Assembly (NCBI GenBank): GCA_963738425.1
Contig: CAVTWT010000029.1
Coordinates: forward strand, 124,001 to 188,000
Source: CADEEN01 sp963738425
GTDB taxonomy: Bacteria > Pseudomonadota > Gammaproteobacteria > Burkholderiales > Burkholderiaceae_C
Length of the DNA: 64,000 bases
Reading direction: 5' to 3'
Shown: positions 15,998-24,774 of the stretch, in pieces
Layout: each line of letters starts with the position of its first letter
Numbering within the stretch: position 1 is the stretch's first letter
The notes under the pieces: model-generated
What the model was told of the DNA's origin: nothing
What the model saw: the letters and a program-made list of their open reading frames with translations, nothing else
Databases searched by the model: none
Position numbers and translations under genes: made by a program

Positions 15998-17784
15998 AGT
16001 GGCTGCCATCAAGCCTGCGATCGAAAGTCAAAGCGAAGGTGAAGTCCGGCGCCGTCAGCCGCAGCGTCAACTACGGGACGAGCCCGCTGCTGGCTTCGAA
16101 GACGCCGCCGTGGCGCAGCAAGTTCATCGTTGCGCTGGTCGGCCTCGGCTCGTGCGTGCTCGTCGCGCGTGCCGTGTCGATCCAGATCATCGACAGCAAG
16201 TTCTATCTCGCTCAGGGCGACAAGCGCTACTTGCACCAGCAAGACCTGCAAGCCAGCCGCGGCCGCATCACTGATCGCCACGGCGCGCTGCTGGCCACCA
16301 CCGTGCCGGTGCCGTCGGTCTGGGCGATCCCGAAAGACGTGCAGGCCACACGCGAGCAGAAGCGCGAACTGGCGAAACTGCTTGGCTTGCCGCTGGCCGA
16401 CATCGAGAAAAAACTCGGCGACCGCAACGCACGCTTCGCGTGGCTGAAGCGCCAGGTCGACGACACGACCTGGCAGCAGATCAGCAAGCTCGGCATCAAG
16501 GGCGTTCACGAGTCGCGCGAATTCCGGCGCAAGTACCCCGAGGGCGAAGCAGCGGCCCATGTGGTCGGCTTCACCGACGTCGATGATCGCGGACAGGAAG
16601 GCGTCGAACTGTCGTTTCAGGATCACCTGCAAGGCAAGGACGGCACGCGCAAGGTGGTCAAGGACCGGCTGGGCCGCGTCGTCGAGGACATCGGCGTCAA
16701 GGTCGCCGCCACCGATGGCCGCGATCTCGAGCTGACGATCGATGCCAAGGTGCAGTACTTCGCCTACCAGCACATCAAGCAGGCGGTGCTCGACAACAAG
16801 GCCAAGGGCGGCAGCGTGGTCGTGCTCGACGCGCAGACCGGCGAGGTGTTGGCACTGGCCAACTACCCGAGCTACAACCCTGCCGAGCGGCGCAACATCA
16901 ACGTCGAACAGTTGCGCAACCGCGCGCTGATCGACATCTTCGAGCCCGGCTCGACGATGAAGCCCTTCATTGCCGGCATCTCGCTCGACACGGGCCGCGT
17001 CACGCCCGACACGGTGTTGCCCACCGCGTCGTTCGCGGTCAGCGGCTATGCGGTCACCGACATCCATGCGCACGCGCAGTTGTCGGTGACGCAGATCGTG
17101 CAGAAGTCGAGCAACGTCGGCGCAGCCAAACTGGCGATGCAGCTGCCGGCGCAGGAAATGTGGGAGCTCTACAGCGCCTTGGGTTTCGGCACCAAACCGG
17201 AGCTGCCGTTCCCAGGTGTGGCCAGCGGCAAGTTGCGGCCGGCCAAGGCGTGGAAGCCGGTCGATCAATCGCGTCTCGCCTACGGCTACGGCCTGTCGGC
17301 GTCGCTGCTGCAGATGGCGCGCTCGTACACCGTCTTCTCGCACGATGGTGAAGTGATCCCGGTGACGATGGTCAAGCAGAGCGAAGCGCCGAAGGGCGAG
17401 CGGATCTTCAAGCCCGAAACCGCGCGCACGCTGCGCGGCATGCTGCAACTCGCCGCTGGCGCCGAAGGCACCGCGCCGCTGGCACAGACGATGGGCTATT
17501 CCGTCGGCGGCAAGAGCGGCACGGCGCACAAGCAGGAAGGCGATGGCTACGCCAAGGACAAGTACCGCTCCTGGTTCGTTGGGCTGTCGCCGATCGACAA
17601 GCCGCGCATCATCGTTGCAGTGATGGTCGATGAGCCGAGCGCCGGCAAGCACTACGGCGGCGCGGTCGCGGCGCCGGTGTTCAGCCGCGTGGTTGCGCAG
17701 ACGCTGCGCGCGCAAGGCGTGTCGCCGAACCTGGACGTGAAGCCCCAGATCGTCGCTGGGCCTGCGGTGCAGGAGAACTTTTAA
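15994..17784 (+). CDS. ftsI: Septal peptidoglycan transpeptidase FtsI (PBP3)
   Basis: FtsI is the monofunctional class B penicillin-binding protein that cross-links septal peptidoglycan, working with FtsW in the inner membrane. The 596-residue protein has a basic cytoplasmic N-terminus and one membrane segment (FIVALVGLGSCVLVARAVSI). A PBP-dimer domain follows (RGRITDRHGALLATTVPVPS). The transpeptidase domain has the active serine in GSTMK (Ser320), SSN at 372-374 and KSGT at 507-510. All catalytic motifs are intact and the length is typical. Unlike most genes in the cluster it does not overlap its downstream neighbour, because a palindromic element lies between ftsI and murE. Confidence 0.96.
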   Translation: MKWLPSSLRSKVKAKVKSGAVSRSVNYGTSPLLASKTPPWRSKFIVALVGLGSCVLVARAVSIQIIDSKFYLAQGDKRYLHQQDLQASRGRITDRHGALLATTVPVPSVWAIPKDVQATREQKRELAKLLGLPLADIEKKLGDRNARFAWLKRQVDDTTWQQISKLGIKGVHESREFRRKYPEGEAAAHVVGFTDVDDRGQEGVELSFQDHLQGKDGTRKVVKDRLGRVVEDIGVKVAATDGRDLELTIDAKVQYFAYQHIKQAVLDNKAKGGSVVVLDAQTGEVLALANYPSYNPAERRNINVEQLRNRALIDIFEPGSTMKPFIAGISLDTGRVTPDTVLPTASFAVSGYAVTDIHAHAQLSVTQIVQKSSNVGAAKLAMQLPAQEMWELYSALGFGTKPELPFPGVASGKLRPAKAWKPVDQSRLAYGYGLSASLLQMARSYTVFSHDGEVIPVTMVKQSEAPKGERIFKPETARTLRGMLQLAAGAEGTAPLAQTMGYSVGGKSGTAHKQEGDGYAKDKYRSWFVGLSPIDKPRIIVAVMVDEPSAGKHYGGAVAAPVFSRVVAQTLRAQGVSPNLDVKPQIVAGPAVQENF

Positions 17785-17796
17785 ATGCAAGTTTCA

Positions 17797-17889
17797 TTCA
17801 CCGCAGAGGCGCAGAGGGCGCAGAGTTCACGCAGAGGAGATCGGGTTTCGCTCTGCGAACCTCCGCGCCCTCTGCGCCTCTGCGGTGAA
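17797..17889. repeat. Palindromic element with 25-base perfect inverted repeats between ftsI and murE
   Basis: Two 25-base arms (17797-17821, beginning TTCACCGCAGAGGCGCAG, and 17865-17889) are exact reverse complements separated by 43 bases. The centre contains further imperfect pairing (CAGAGTTC/GAACCTC). The element almost fills the 130-base gap between ftsI and murE. The 'CACCGCAGAGGCGCAGAG' type of end recurs in many proteobacterial intergenic palindromes, so this looks like a REP or miniature mobile element inserted in the essential operon. Confidence 0.85.
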
Positions 17890-17914
17890 GGTCGCTGGCT
17901 GCTGATTCGCTGAC

Positions 17915-19429
17915 ATGGCCGTCACCGCCCTCAAGTCCCCCGAAGCTGCGGCACGCTGGTTGCGCGCGTGGGTGACGGGCACGCTCGTCACCGACAGCCG
18001 CAAGGTGCACCCGGGCGACGCGTTCATTGCGTGGCCGGGTCAAGCGGTCGATGGCCGGCGCTTCGTGAAGGCTGCGTTGGAGGCCGGTGCGACGACCTGC
18101 ATCGTCGAGCACGACGGGCTCGAAACCTATGGCTTCAACGACGCGCGCATCGCTTCCCTGCCCAACCTGAAGGGCGAAGCCGGCGTTATCGCCGATGCGT
18201 TCTTCGACCACCCGAGCGCGGCGCTCGACATGCTGGCCGTGACCGGCACCAACGGCAAGAGCTCCACCGCCTGGTGGTGCGCGCAGGCGCTGACACTGCT
18301 CGGCCGGCGCGCTGGTGTGGTTGGTACCTTGGGCATTGGCGAGCCGCCGCTCGCGGGGCGCGAGTCGCGCATCGAGTACACCGGCCTGACGACGCCTGAC
18401 CCGGTGAAGCTGCACAGCGAGTTGCAACGCTTCGTCGCCGACGGTTTTGCGGCCTGCGCGATCGAGGCTTCGTCGATCGGCATCGAGGAGCAGCGCCTGG
18501 CCGGCCTGCGCATCACGGTGGCGATGTTCACCAATTTCACGCGCGACCATCTCGACTATCACGGCTCGATGGAAGGCTATTGGGTCGCCAAGCGCAAGCT
18601 CTTTGCGTGGCCAGGGCTGAAGGCGGCCGTTCTCAACATCGACGACCCGCGTGGCGCCGATCTGGCGCGCGAGTTCTCGCAGGCGCTGGTGCCGAACACG
18701 CTCGACGTGTGGACTGTGTCGGCCGAGCGCGAGGCGCGATTGGTGGCGCGCGACATCGGCTACAGCGACGGTGGCTTGTCTTTCGTGCTGCACGAAGGTT
18801 CCCACAGCGCGTCGGTGAAGAGCACGTTGATCGGTGACTACAACGCGCACAACCTGCTTGGCGTGCTGGCGGCGCTGCGTGCGCTCGGTGTGCCGCTGGC
18901 CGAGGCCGCCGCGGTGGTGCCGCAACTCACGGCCGTGCCCGGCCGCATGCAACGTGTCGGCGACGGTGTCGATGCGCCGCAGATCGTCGTCGACTACGCG
19001 CACACGCCCGATGCGCTGGAAAAAGTACTCGGTGCCCTGAAGCCGCTGGCCAAGGCGCGTGGCGGCCAACTGGTCTGCCTGTTCGGCTGCGGCGGCGACC
19101 GCGATGCAACGAAGCGGCCGCTGATGGGCGCGATCGCCGCGCATGGCGCGGACCGTGTTGTCGTCACCAGCGACAACCCGCGCAGCGAAGACCCGATGGC
19201 GATCATCGCCGGCATCGTCGGTGGCATCGATGACCGTTCGCGCACTGCTGTCATCGAAGACCGCCGCGCCGCCATCGCACGAGCGGTCGTCGAGGCTTCG
19301 TCGAGCGACGTGATCGTGCTGGCCGGCAAAGGCCACGAGGACTACCAGGAGATTGCCGGTGTTCGGCAGCCGTTCTCCGACGTCACCGAAGGTACGCAGG
19401 CGCTGATGCAAAGAGGCCTTCGCAAATGA
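17915..19429 (+). CDS. murE: UDP-MurNAc-tripeptide synthetase MurE
   Basis: MurE adds the third amino acid to UDP-MurNAc-L-Ala-D-Glu in the cytosol, using ATP. The 504-residue protein has the Mur ligase domains in order: the substrate domain (LVTDSRKVHPGDAFIAW), the ATP domain with TGTNGKSSTAWW, and the C-terminal domain. The signature SDNPRSEDP contains the DNPR motif that marks enzymes using meso-diaminopimelate rather than lysine. The start at 17915 is the first ATG after the palindromic element. The stop overlaps the murF start. Expression across the element must rely on read-through of a strong hairpin or on an internal promoter. Confidence 0.95.
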   Translation: MAVTALKSPEAAARWLRAWVTGTLVTDSRKVHPGDAFIAWPGQAVDGRRFVKAALEAGATTCIVEHDGLETYGFNDARIASLPNLKGEAGVIADAFFDHPSAALDMLAVTGTNGKSSTAWWCAQALTLLGRRAGVVGTLGIGEPPLAGRESRIEYTGLTTPDPVKLHSELQRFVADGFAACAIEASSIGIEEQRLAGLRITVAMFTNFTRDHLDYHGSMEGYWVAKRKLFAWPGLKAAVLNIDDPRGADLAREFSQALVPNTLDVWTVSAEREARLVARDIGYSDGGLSFVLHEGSHSASVKSTLIGDYNAHNLLGVLAALRALGVPLAEAAAVVPQLTAVPGRMQRVGDGVDAPQIVVDYAHTPDALEKVLGALKPLAKARGGQLVCLFGCGGDRDATKRPLMGAIAAHGADRVVVTSDNPRSEDPMAIIAGIVGGIDDRSRTAVIEDRRAAIARAVVEASSSDVIVLAGKGHEDYQEIAGVRQPFSDVTEGTQALMQRGLRK

Positions 19430-20796
19430 TGACCTTGGCGCAGGCACAGGCCATGCTCCCCGGTTCGACGTTGATCGGCGACGGTGCGCTGGAGATCGCG
19501 CGCGTGCACAGCGATACGCGCACGCTGCAACCGGGTGATCTGTTCGTGGCCCTCAGAGGCGAACGCTTCGACGCGCACGACAAGCTCGCTGAAGCGAAAA
19601 CGAAAGGCGCTGTGGCCGCGTTGGCACAACGCGGTCTTGCCGAGGCCGGTCTGCCAGGCGTGCAGGTGGCCGACTCCGAGCACGGCCTGCAGGACCTGGC
19701 CCGCGCCTGGCGCGCCCGCCACCACCTGCCGCTGATTGCCGTCACCGGCAGCAACGGCAAGACGACGGTGACGCAGATGATCGCGTCGATCCTGCGCGCC
19801 TGGCATGGCGACGGCGCGTTCGCGACGGTCGGCAACTTCAACAACCACATCGGCGTGCCGCTGACGTTGTTGCGCCTGCGCCAGGACGACACGTTGTGGC
19901 ACCGGGCCGGTGTGGTCGAGCTCGGCATGAACCACCCGGGCGAGATCGGCCTGCTGGCGAAGATCGCGCAGCCGACGATCGCGCTGGTCAACAACGCGCA
20001 GCGCGAGCACCAGGAATTCATGGCAACGGTCGAGGCCGTCGCGCGTGAGAACGGCGCGGCCATTGAAGCGCTGGGTGCCGCGGGTACGGCGGTCTTCCCG
20101 GCCGACGATGCATTCACCTCGCTCTGGCTGTCGATGGCAGGCTCGCGGCCGCACCTGACCTTTGCACTGCAAGGCCAAGGCGACGTGACGGCAGAGTCGA
20201 TGTGGCTCGACGACCACTGGGCGCTGACGCTGCACACGCCCGCGGGTGCGGTGCCGGTGGCACTGCGCATGGCCGGCGCGCACAACGCGAAGAACGCATT
20301 GGCCGCGGCGACCTGCGCATTGGCCGCCGGTGCGCCGCTCGGGGCCATCCGCAAGGGTCTCGAGAGTTTCGAACCGGTGAAGGGTCGCTCGCAGCTGAAG
20401 ACGATCGAACTCAGCGGCCAGCGCGTGGCGCTGATCGACGACAGCTACAACGCCAACCCGGATTCGGTGCGCGCCGCGATCGACGTGCTGGCGACCATGC
20501 GCGCGCCGCGCGCGCTGTTGCTTGGCGACATGGGCGAGGTGGGACAACGCGGCCCCGAGTTCCACGCCGAGGTCGGCGCCTACGCCAAGGAACGCGGCAT
20601 CGAGCAGTTCTGGTGTGCCGGCGCCTTGTGCGCGCATGCGGTGCGCGCATTCGGTGCGGGAGCGCGGCACTTCGACGATGCACCGGCGATGGTGGGTGCA
20701 ACCAGCGAACTGCCCGCAGTGGCGTCGTTGCTCGTCAAAGGCTCGCGCTTCATGCAGATGGAGCGCGTGGTGGTGGCCCTGCAGGAGAAAAACTAG
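19426..20796 (+). CDS. murF: UDP-MurNAc-tripeptide-D-Ala-D-Ala ligase MurF
   Basis: MurF joins the D-Ala-D-Ala dipeptide to the UDP-MurNAc tripeptide in the cytosol. The 456-residue protein shows the N-terminal substrate domain (VHSDTRTLQPGDLFVALRGE), the ATP-binding motif VTGSNGKTTVT, the central motif VGNFNNHIGVPLTLL with VVELGMNHPGEI, and the C-terminal IDDSYNANPDSVRAA. All are typical. The gene starts with two consecutive ATG codons overlapping the murE stop. mraY follows after 2 bases, so it belongs to one cotranscribed series. Confidence 0.95.
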   Translation: MMTLAQAQAMLPGSTLIGDGALEIARVHSDTRTLQPGDLFVALRGERFDAHDKLAEAKTKGAVAALAQRGLAEAGLPGVQVADSEHGLQDLARAWRARHHLPLIAVTGSNGKTTVTQMIASILRAWHGDGAFATVGNFNNHIGVPLTLLRLRQDDTLWHRAGVVELGMNHPGEIGLLAKIAQPTIALVNNAQREHQEFMATVEAVARENGAAIEALGAAGTAVFPADDAFTSLWLSMAGSRPHLTFALQGQGDVTAESMWLDDHWALTLHTPAGAVPVALRMAGAHNAKNALAAATCALAAGAPLGAIRKGLESFEPVKGRSQLKTIELSGQRVALIDDSYNANPDSVRAAIDVLATMRAPRALLLGDMGEVGQRGPEFHAEVGAYAKERGIEQFWCAGALCAHAVRAFGAGARHFDDAPAMVGATSELPAVASLLVKGSRFMQMERVVVALQEKN

Positions 20797-20798
20797 AA

Positions 20799-21980
20799 AT
20801 GCTGCTCAGCCTCGCCCAATGGTTGCAGTCGATGTACCCGGAAGCACTCGGCTTCCTGCGCGTCTTCCAGTTCCTGACCTTCCGCGCCGTGCTCGCCGCG
20901 ATGACGGCGCTGCTGATCGGCCTGGCGTTCGGGCCGTGGGTGATCCGCCGCCTCGCCGAGTTGAAGATCGGCCAGCCGATCCGCGAGTACGGCATGCAGT
21001 CGCACTTGGCCAAGCGCGGCACGCCGACGATGGGTGGCGCATTGATCCTGATGGCCATCGGCGTCTCGACCGTGTTGTGGTTCGACTGGAGCAACCGTTT
21101 TGTCTGGGTGGTGATGCTCGTCACCTTCGGCTTCGGCACGATCGGCTGGATCGACGACTGGCGCAAGGTGGTGAACAAGGACCCGGAAGGCATGCCGTCG
21201 CGCGAGAAGTACTTCTGGCAGTCGGTGATCGGCCTCGTCGCTGCGTTCTACCTGACCTTTGCGGTCAGCGAGAACACAAACCTGCGCGTGCTCGAACTGT
21301 TCATGCGCTGGATCACCAGCGGCTTCTCCACCGACCTGCCGCCCAAGGCCGACCTCTTCGTGCCGTTCTTCAAGACCGTGAGCTACCCGCTCGGCGTCTG
21401 GGGCTTCATCATCCTGACGTACCTGGTGATCGTCGGCGCGAGCAATGCGGTCAACCTGACCGACGGCCTCGACGGCCTGGCGATCATGCCGGTGGTGATG
21501 GTCGGCTCGGCACTCGGCGTGTTCGCCTACGTCGTCGGCAACGCCAATTTCTCGAAGTACCTGCTCTTTCCCTACATCGCCGGCGCCGGCGAGCTGCTGA
21601 TCTTCTGCGCGGCGATGGCCGGCGCGGGTCTGGCGTTCCTCTGGTTCAACGCGCATCCGGCGCATGTCTTCATGGGCGACGTCGGCGCGCTGGCGCTCGG
21701 CGGCGCGCTCGGCACGATCGCGGTGATCACGCGCCAGGAGATCGTGCTGGCGATCATGGGCGGCATCTTCGTCGTCGAGGCGCTGTCGGTGATGTTGCAG
21801 GTGATGTGGTTCAAGTACACGAAGAAGCGCTACGGCGAGGGTCGGCGCATTCTGTTGATGGCGCCGCTGCACCACCACTTCGAGAAAAAAGGCTGGCCGG
21901 AAACGCAGGTCGTGATCCGCTTCTGGATCATCACGATGCTGCTCTGCCTCGTCGGTTTGGCGAGCTTGAAACTGCGATGA
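20799..21980 (+). CDS. mraY: Phospho-MurNAc-pentapeptide transferase MraY
   Basis: MraY transfers phospho-MurNAc-pentapeptide to undecaprenyl phosphate to form lipid I in the inner membrane. The 393-residue protein has ten membrane segments. Conserved catalytic loops are visible: KRGTPTMGGALIL, GWIDDWRKVV with the aspartate pair, SNAVNLTDGLDGLA, NAHPAHVFMGDVGALALGG and LMAPLHHHFEKKGW (the triple histidine loop). The length matches betaproteobacterial enzymes. It starts 2 bases after murF and overlaps murD by 4 bases. Confidence 0.96.
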   Translation: MLLSLAQWLQSMYPEALGFLRVFQFLTFRAVLAAMTALLIGLAFGPWVIRRLAELKIGQPIREYGMQSHLAKRGTPTMGGALILMAIGVSTVLWFDWSNRFVWVVMLVTFGFGTIGWIDDWRKVVNKDPEGMPSREKYFWQSVIGLVAAFYLTFAVSENTNLRVLELFMRWITSGFSTDLPPKADLFVPFFKTVSYPLGVWGFIILTYLVIVGASNAVNLTDGLDGLAIMPVVMVGSALGVFAYVVGNANFSKYLLFPYIAGAGELLIFCAAMAGAGLAFLWFNAHPAHVFMGDVGALALGGALGTIAVITRQEIVLAIMGGIFVVEALSVMLQVMWFKYTKKRYGEGRRILLMAPLHHHFEKKGWPETQVVIRFWIITMLLCLVGLASLKLR

Positions 21981-23527
21981 GCTTCCTCCGCGACCTCACC
22001 GTTCTCGTGCTCGGCCTCGGCGAGTCGGGGCTGGCCATGGCCACGTGGTGTGCGCGTCACGGTGCGACGGTGCGCGTGTGGGACTCGCGCGAGCAGCCGC
22101 CGAAACGCGAAGCGTTGGCGCTGGCGGTGCCGGCCGCCGCGTTGTCGAGCGGTGAACTGGGCACCGACACGCTGCAGGGCGTGCAGCTCGTGCTGAAGAG
22201 CCCGGGCCTGTCGCCGCGAGACGAACGCATCGCCACGTTGTTGAAGTCCGCGCGCGATCAAGGCTTGGCGATCCTCGGTGAGCTCGACTTGTTCGCGCGC
22301 GCCTTGACCGACCTGAAGGCAGAGCGCGCCTATGCGCCGCAAGTGATTGCCATCACCGGCACCAACGGCAAGACGACGACCACCGCGCTGACGGCGCTGC
22401 TGATCGAACGCTGCGGCCGCCGCGTGGCGTCGGCCGGCAACATCGGACCGACGATGCTCGACACGCTCGCAGCCGCGCTCGATGCGAAGGACGACGAGGG
22501 GCAGGCGACGGCGTTGCCGGAGGTGTGGGTGCTCGAACTGTCGAGCTTCCAGCTCGAGGGCGTCAAAGGCTTTGAGCCCGATGCCGGCACCGTGCTCAAC
22601 GTGACGCAGGACCACCTCGACTGGCACGGCACGATGGACGCCTACGCCGGTGCGAAGACGCGCGTCTTCGGACAGCGTGGCGCGATGGTGCTCAATCGCG
22701 ACGATCCGCTCGTGGCCGCGATGGCGCCGCAGCCGGTGATCGTCAAAGGCAAGTCGAAGCCGATCGAGCGTGACGTGGTCACCTTTGGCCTCGATGCGCC
22801 GCAGCTTGCCGGCGACTTCGGCCTCGTCACCGAAAACGGCATGGCCTGGCTGGTGCGCGCCGTCAGCGACGAGCAGCCCGGTGCACGCAAGCGAGGCGCG
22901 CCGGTACAGCCAGACGAACTGCACCTGCAGCGCTTGATGCCGGCCGATGCGCTGCGCATCCGCGGCCGCCACAACGCGGCGAACGCGCTCGCTGCGCTGG
23001 CGCTGGCCACCGCCATCGGCTGCCCGCTGGCGCCGATGCTGCACGGCCTGCGCGAGTACCGCGGCGAGCCGCACCGCGTGGCCTTCGTCGCCAACGTTGG
23101 CGGTGTCGAGGCCTTCGACGACAGCAAGGGCACGAATGTCGGCGCCACGGTCGCAGCCTTGAACGGTCTCGGTGCCGACAAGTCGCCGGGCAAGCTGATC
23201 GTCATTCTCGGCGGCGACGGCAAAGGCCAGGACTTCACGCCGTTGGCAGCGCCGGCGTCGCAACATGTGCACGCCGCTGCACTGATCGGCAAGGATGCCG
23301 CTGCGATCGAGGCGGCGCTCGCCAACAGCGGCATCGCCTTGCAGCGCCACGACACGCTCGAAGCCGCCGTCGACTGGTGCTTCGCCGTCGCCCGCGAAGG
23401 CGACGCGGTGCTGCTCAGCCCGGCCTGTGCCAGCCTGGACATGTTCCGCAACTACGCGCACCGCGCGGATGTCTTCGTGGCTGCGGTGCAGGAGCACGCG
23501 CACAGCCGCGGTGAGGTGGTCGGATGA
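21977..23527 (+). CDS. murD: UDP-MurNAc-L-Ala-D-glutamate ligase MurD
   Basis: MurD adds D-glutamate to UDP-MurNAc-L-Ala in the cytosol. The 516-residue protein has an N-terminal Rossmann-like domain (VLVLGLGESGLAMATWCARH), the ATP motif ITGTNGKTTTTALT, the substrate motif SSFQLEGV, the NVTQDHLDWHG loop and a C-terminal domain with FDDSKGTNVGATVAAL. It is some 60-70 residues longer than the E. coli enzyme. Extra residues lie in a loop before RLMPADALRIRG, as is common in Burkholderiales. It overlaps mraY and ftsW by 4 bases each. Confidence 0.95.
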   Translation: MSFLRDLTVLVLGLGESGLAMATWCARHGATVRVWDSREQPPKREALALAVPAAALSSGELGTDTLQGVQLVLKSPGLSPRDERIATLLKSARDQGLAILGELDLFARALTDLKAERAYAPQVIAITGTNGKTTTTALTALLIERCGRRVASAGNIGPTMLDTLAAALDAKDDEGQATALPEVWVLELSSFQLEGVKGFEPDAGTVLNVTQDHLDWHGTMDAYAGAKTRVFGQRGAMVLNRDDPLVAAMAPQPVIVKGKSKPIERDVVTFGLDAPQLAGDFGLVTENGMAWLVRAVSDEQPGARKRGAPVQPDELHLQRLMPADALRIRGRHNAANALAALALATAIGCPLAPMLHGLREYRGEPHRVAFVANVGGVEAFDDSKGTNVGATVAALNGLGADKSPGKLIVILGGDGKGQDFTPLAAPASQHVHAAALIGKDAAAIEAALANSGIALQRHDTLEAAVDWCFAVAREGDAVLLSPACASLDMFRNYAHRADVFVAAVQEHAHSRGEVVG

Positions 23528-24774
23528 TCGACGCCGTCCGCACCCGCTTCGAACAGCTCCGCCTGCGCTTCGCCGGCGAAGCGGCAGCGCCGCCGGTGCC
23601 GATCCGCGACTGGACCGGCACACACCCCGGCCGCGCGCAGCGCGTGTCCGAGATCGACCAGCCGATGCTCTGGGTCATCTGCGGGCTGCTCGTACTCGGC
23701 CTGGTGATGGTCTATTCGGCCTCGGTGGCGCTGCCGGACAACCCACGGTTCAAGAACTACGCGCCCACCCACTTCCTGACTCGTCACGCCATCTCGCTGG
23801 CGATTGCGTTTGTCGCTTCGCTGGCGGTGCTGCAGGTGCCGATCAGCATCTGGGAGAAGTACGCGCCGCACATCTTCGTGGCCGCGCTCGGATTGCTCGT
23901 GCTCGTGCTGATCCCGTTCATCGGCAAGGGCGTCAACGGTGCGCGGCGCTGGATCCCGCTGGGCCTGATGAACTTCCAGCCCAGCGAGCTGGCCAAGCTC
24001 GGCATCGCGCTGTATGCCGCCAACTACATGGTGCGCAAGATGGACACGCGGGAGAATTTTTTCCACGCGGTCACACCGATGGCGATTGCCCTGGGTGTCA
24101 TCGGCATGCTTTTGCTGCTCGAGCCCGACATGGGCGCGTTCATGGTCATCGCGGCGATCGCCCTGGGTATTCTCTTCCTGGGTGGCGTCAACGGCCGCAT
24201 GTTCCTGCTGGCCGCGCTGGTGCTCGTCAGCGCCTTCGTGCTGATGATCGCGCTGTCCCCGTGGCGCGCTGAGCGCATCTTTGCGTACCTCGATCCGTGG
24301 AACCCGCTGTACGCGCAGGGCCGGGCCTATCAGTTGACGCATTCGCTGATCGCCTTCGGCCGCGGAGAAATCTTCGGCCAGGGTCTGGGCTCGTCGGTCG
24401 AGAAGCTGCACTACCTGCCCGAAGCGCACACCGATTTTCTGCTCGCCGTGATCGGCGAAGAGCTCGGCTTCATCGGTGTCTTCGGCGTCATTGCGGCGTT
24501 CTTCTGGCTGACGCGGCGCATCTTCATGATCGGCCGCCAGGCCGTGGCGCTCGACCGCGTGTTCGCCGGTCTGATGACGCAGGGCGTCGGTCTGTGGATG
24601 GGCGTGCAGGCCTTCATCAACATGGGCGTGAACCTCGGCGTGTTGCCGACGAAGGGCTTGACGCTGCCGCTGATGTCGTACGGCGGCTCGGCGATTCTGA
24701 TGAACATGGTCGCGTTGGCGATCGTATTGCGTGTGGACAGCGAGAACCGCGCGTTGATGAGGGGTGGCAAGTGA
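23524..24774 (+). CDS. ftsW: Peptidoglycan glycosyltransferase FtsW
   Basis: FtsW is the SEDS-family polymerase that builds septal glycan strands from lipid II together with FtsI. The 416-residue protein has a cytoplasmic N-terminus of about 50 residues and ten membrane segments. The SEDS motifs are present: GVNGARRWIPLGLMNFQPSE with ELAKLGIA, LLEPDMGAFMV, the FGRGEIFGQGLGSS loop, KLHYLPEAHTDF and GLTLPLMSYGGSAI. It overlaps murD (ATGA) and murG (GTGA). The motifs and position make it FtsW rather than RodA. Confidence 0.95.
   Translation: MIDAVRTRFEQLRLRFAGEAAAPPVPIRDWTGTHPGRAQRVSEIDQPMLWVICGLLVLGLVMVYSASVALPDNPRFKNYAPTHFLTRHAISLAIAFVASLAVLQVPISIWEKYAPHIFVAALGLLVLVLIPFIGKGVNGARRWIPLGLMNFQPSELAKLGIALYAANYMVRKMDTRENFFHAVTPMAIALGVIGMLLLLEPDMGAFMVIAAIALGILFLGGVNGRMFLLAALVLVSAFVLMIALSPWRAERIFAYLDPWNPLYAQGRAYQLTHSLIAFGRGEIFGQGLGSSVEKLHYLPEAHTDFLLAVIGEELGFIGVFGVIAAFFWLTRRIFMIGRQAVALDRVFAGLMTQGVGLWMGVQAFINMGVNLGVLPTKGLTLPLMSYGGSAILMNMVALAIVLRVDSENRALMRGGK

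Noticed and set aside
16009..17790. Long open frame of 593 codons opposite ftsI, and similar long antisense frames opposite murC, murD, lpxC and the protease gene
   Set aside because: In DNA of this GC content, antisense and shifted frames stay open by chance. The translations are low-complexity (rich in Arg, His, Ala, Gly), have no domains, and the true genes on the other strand show complete family motifs.
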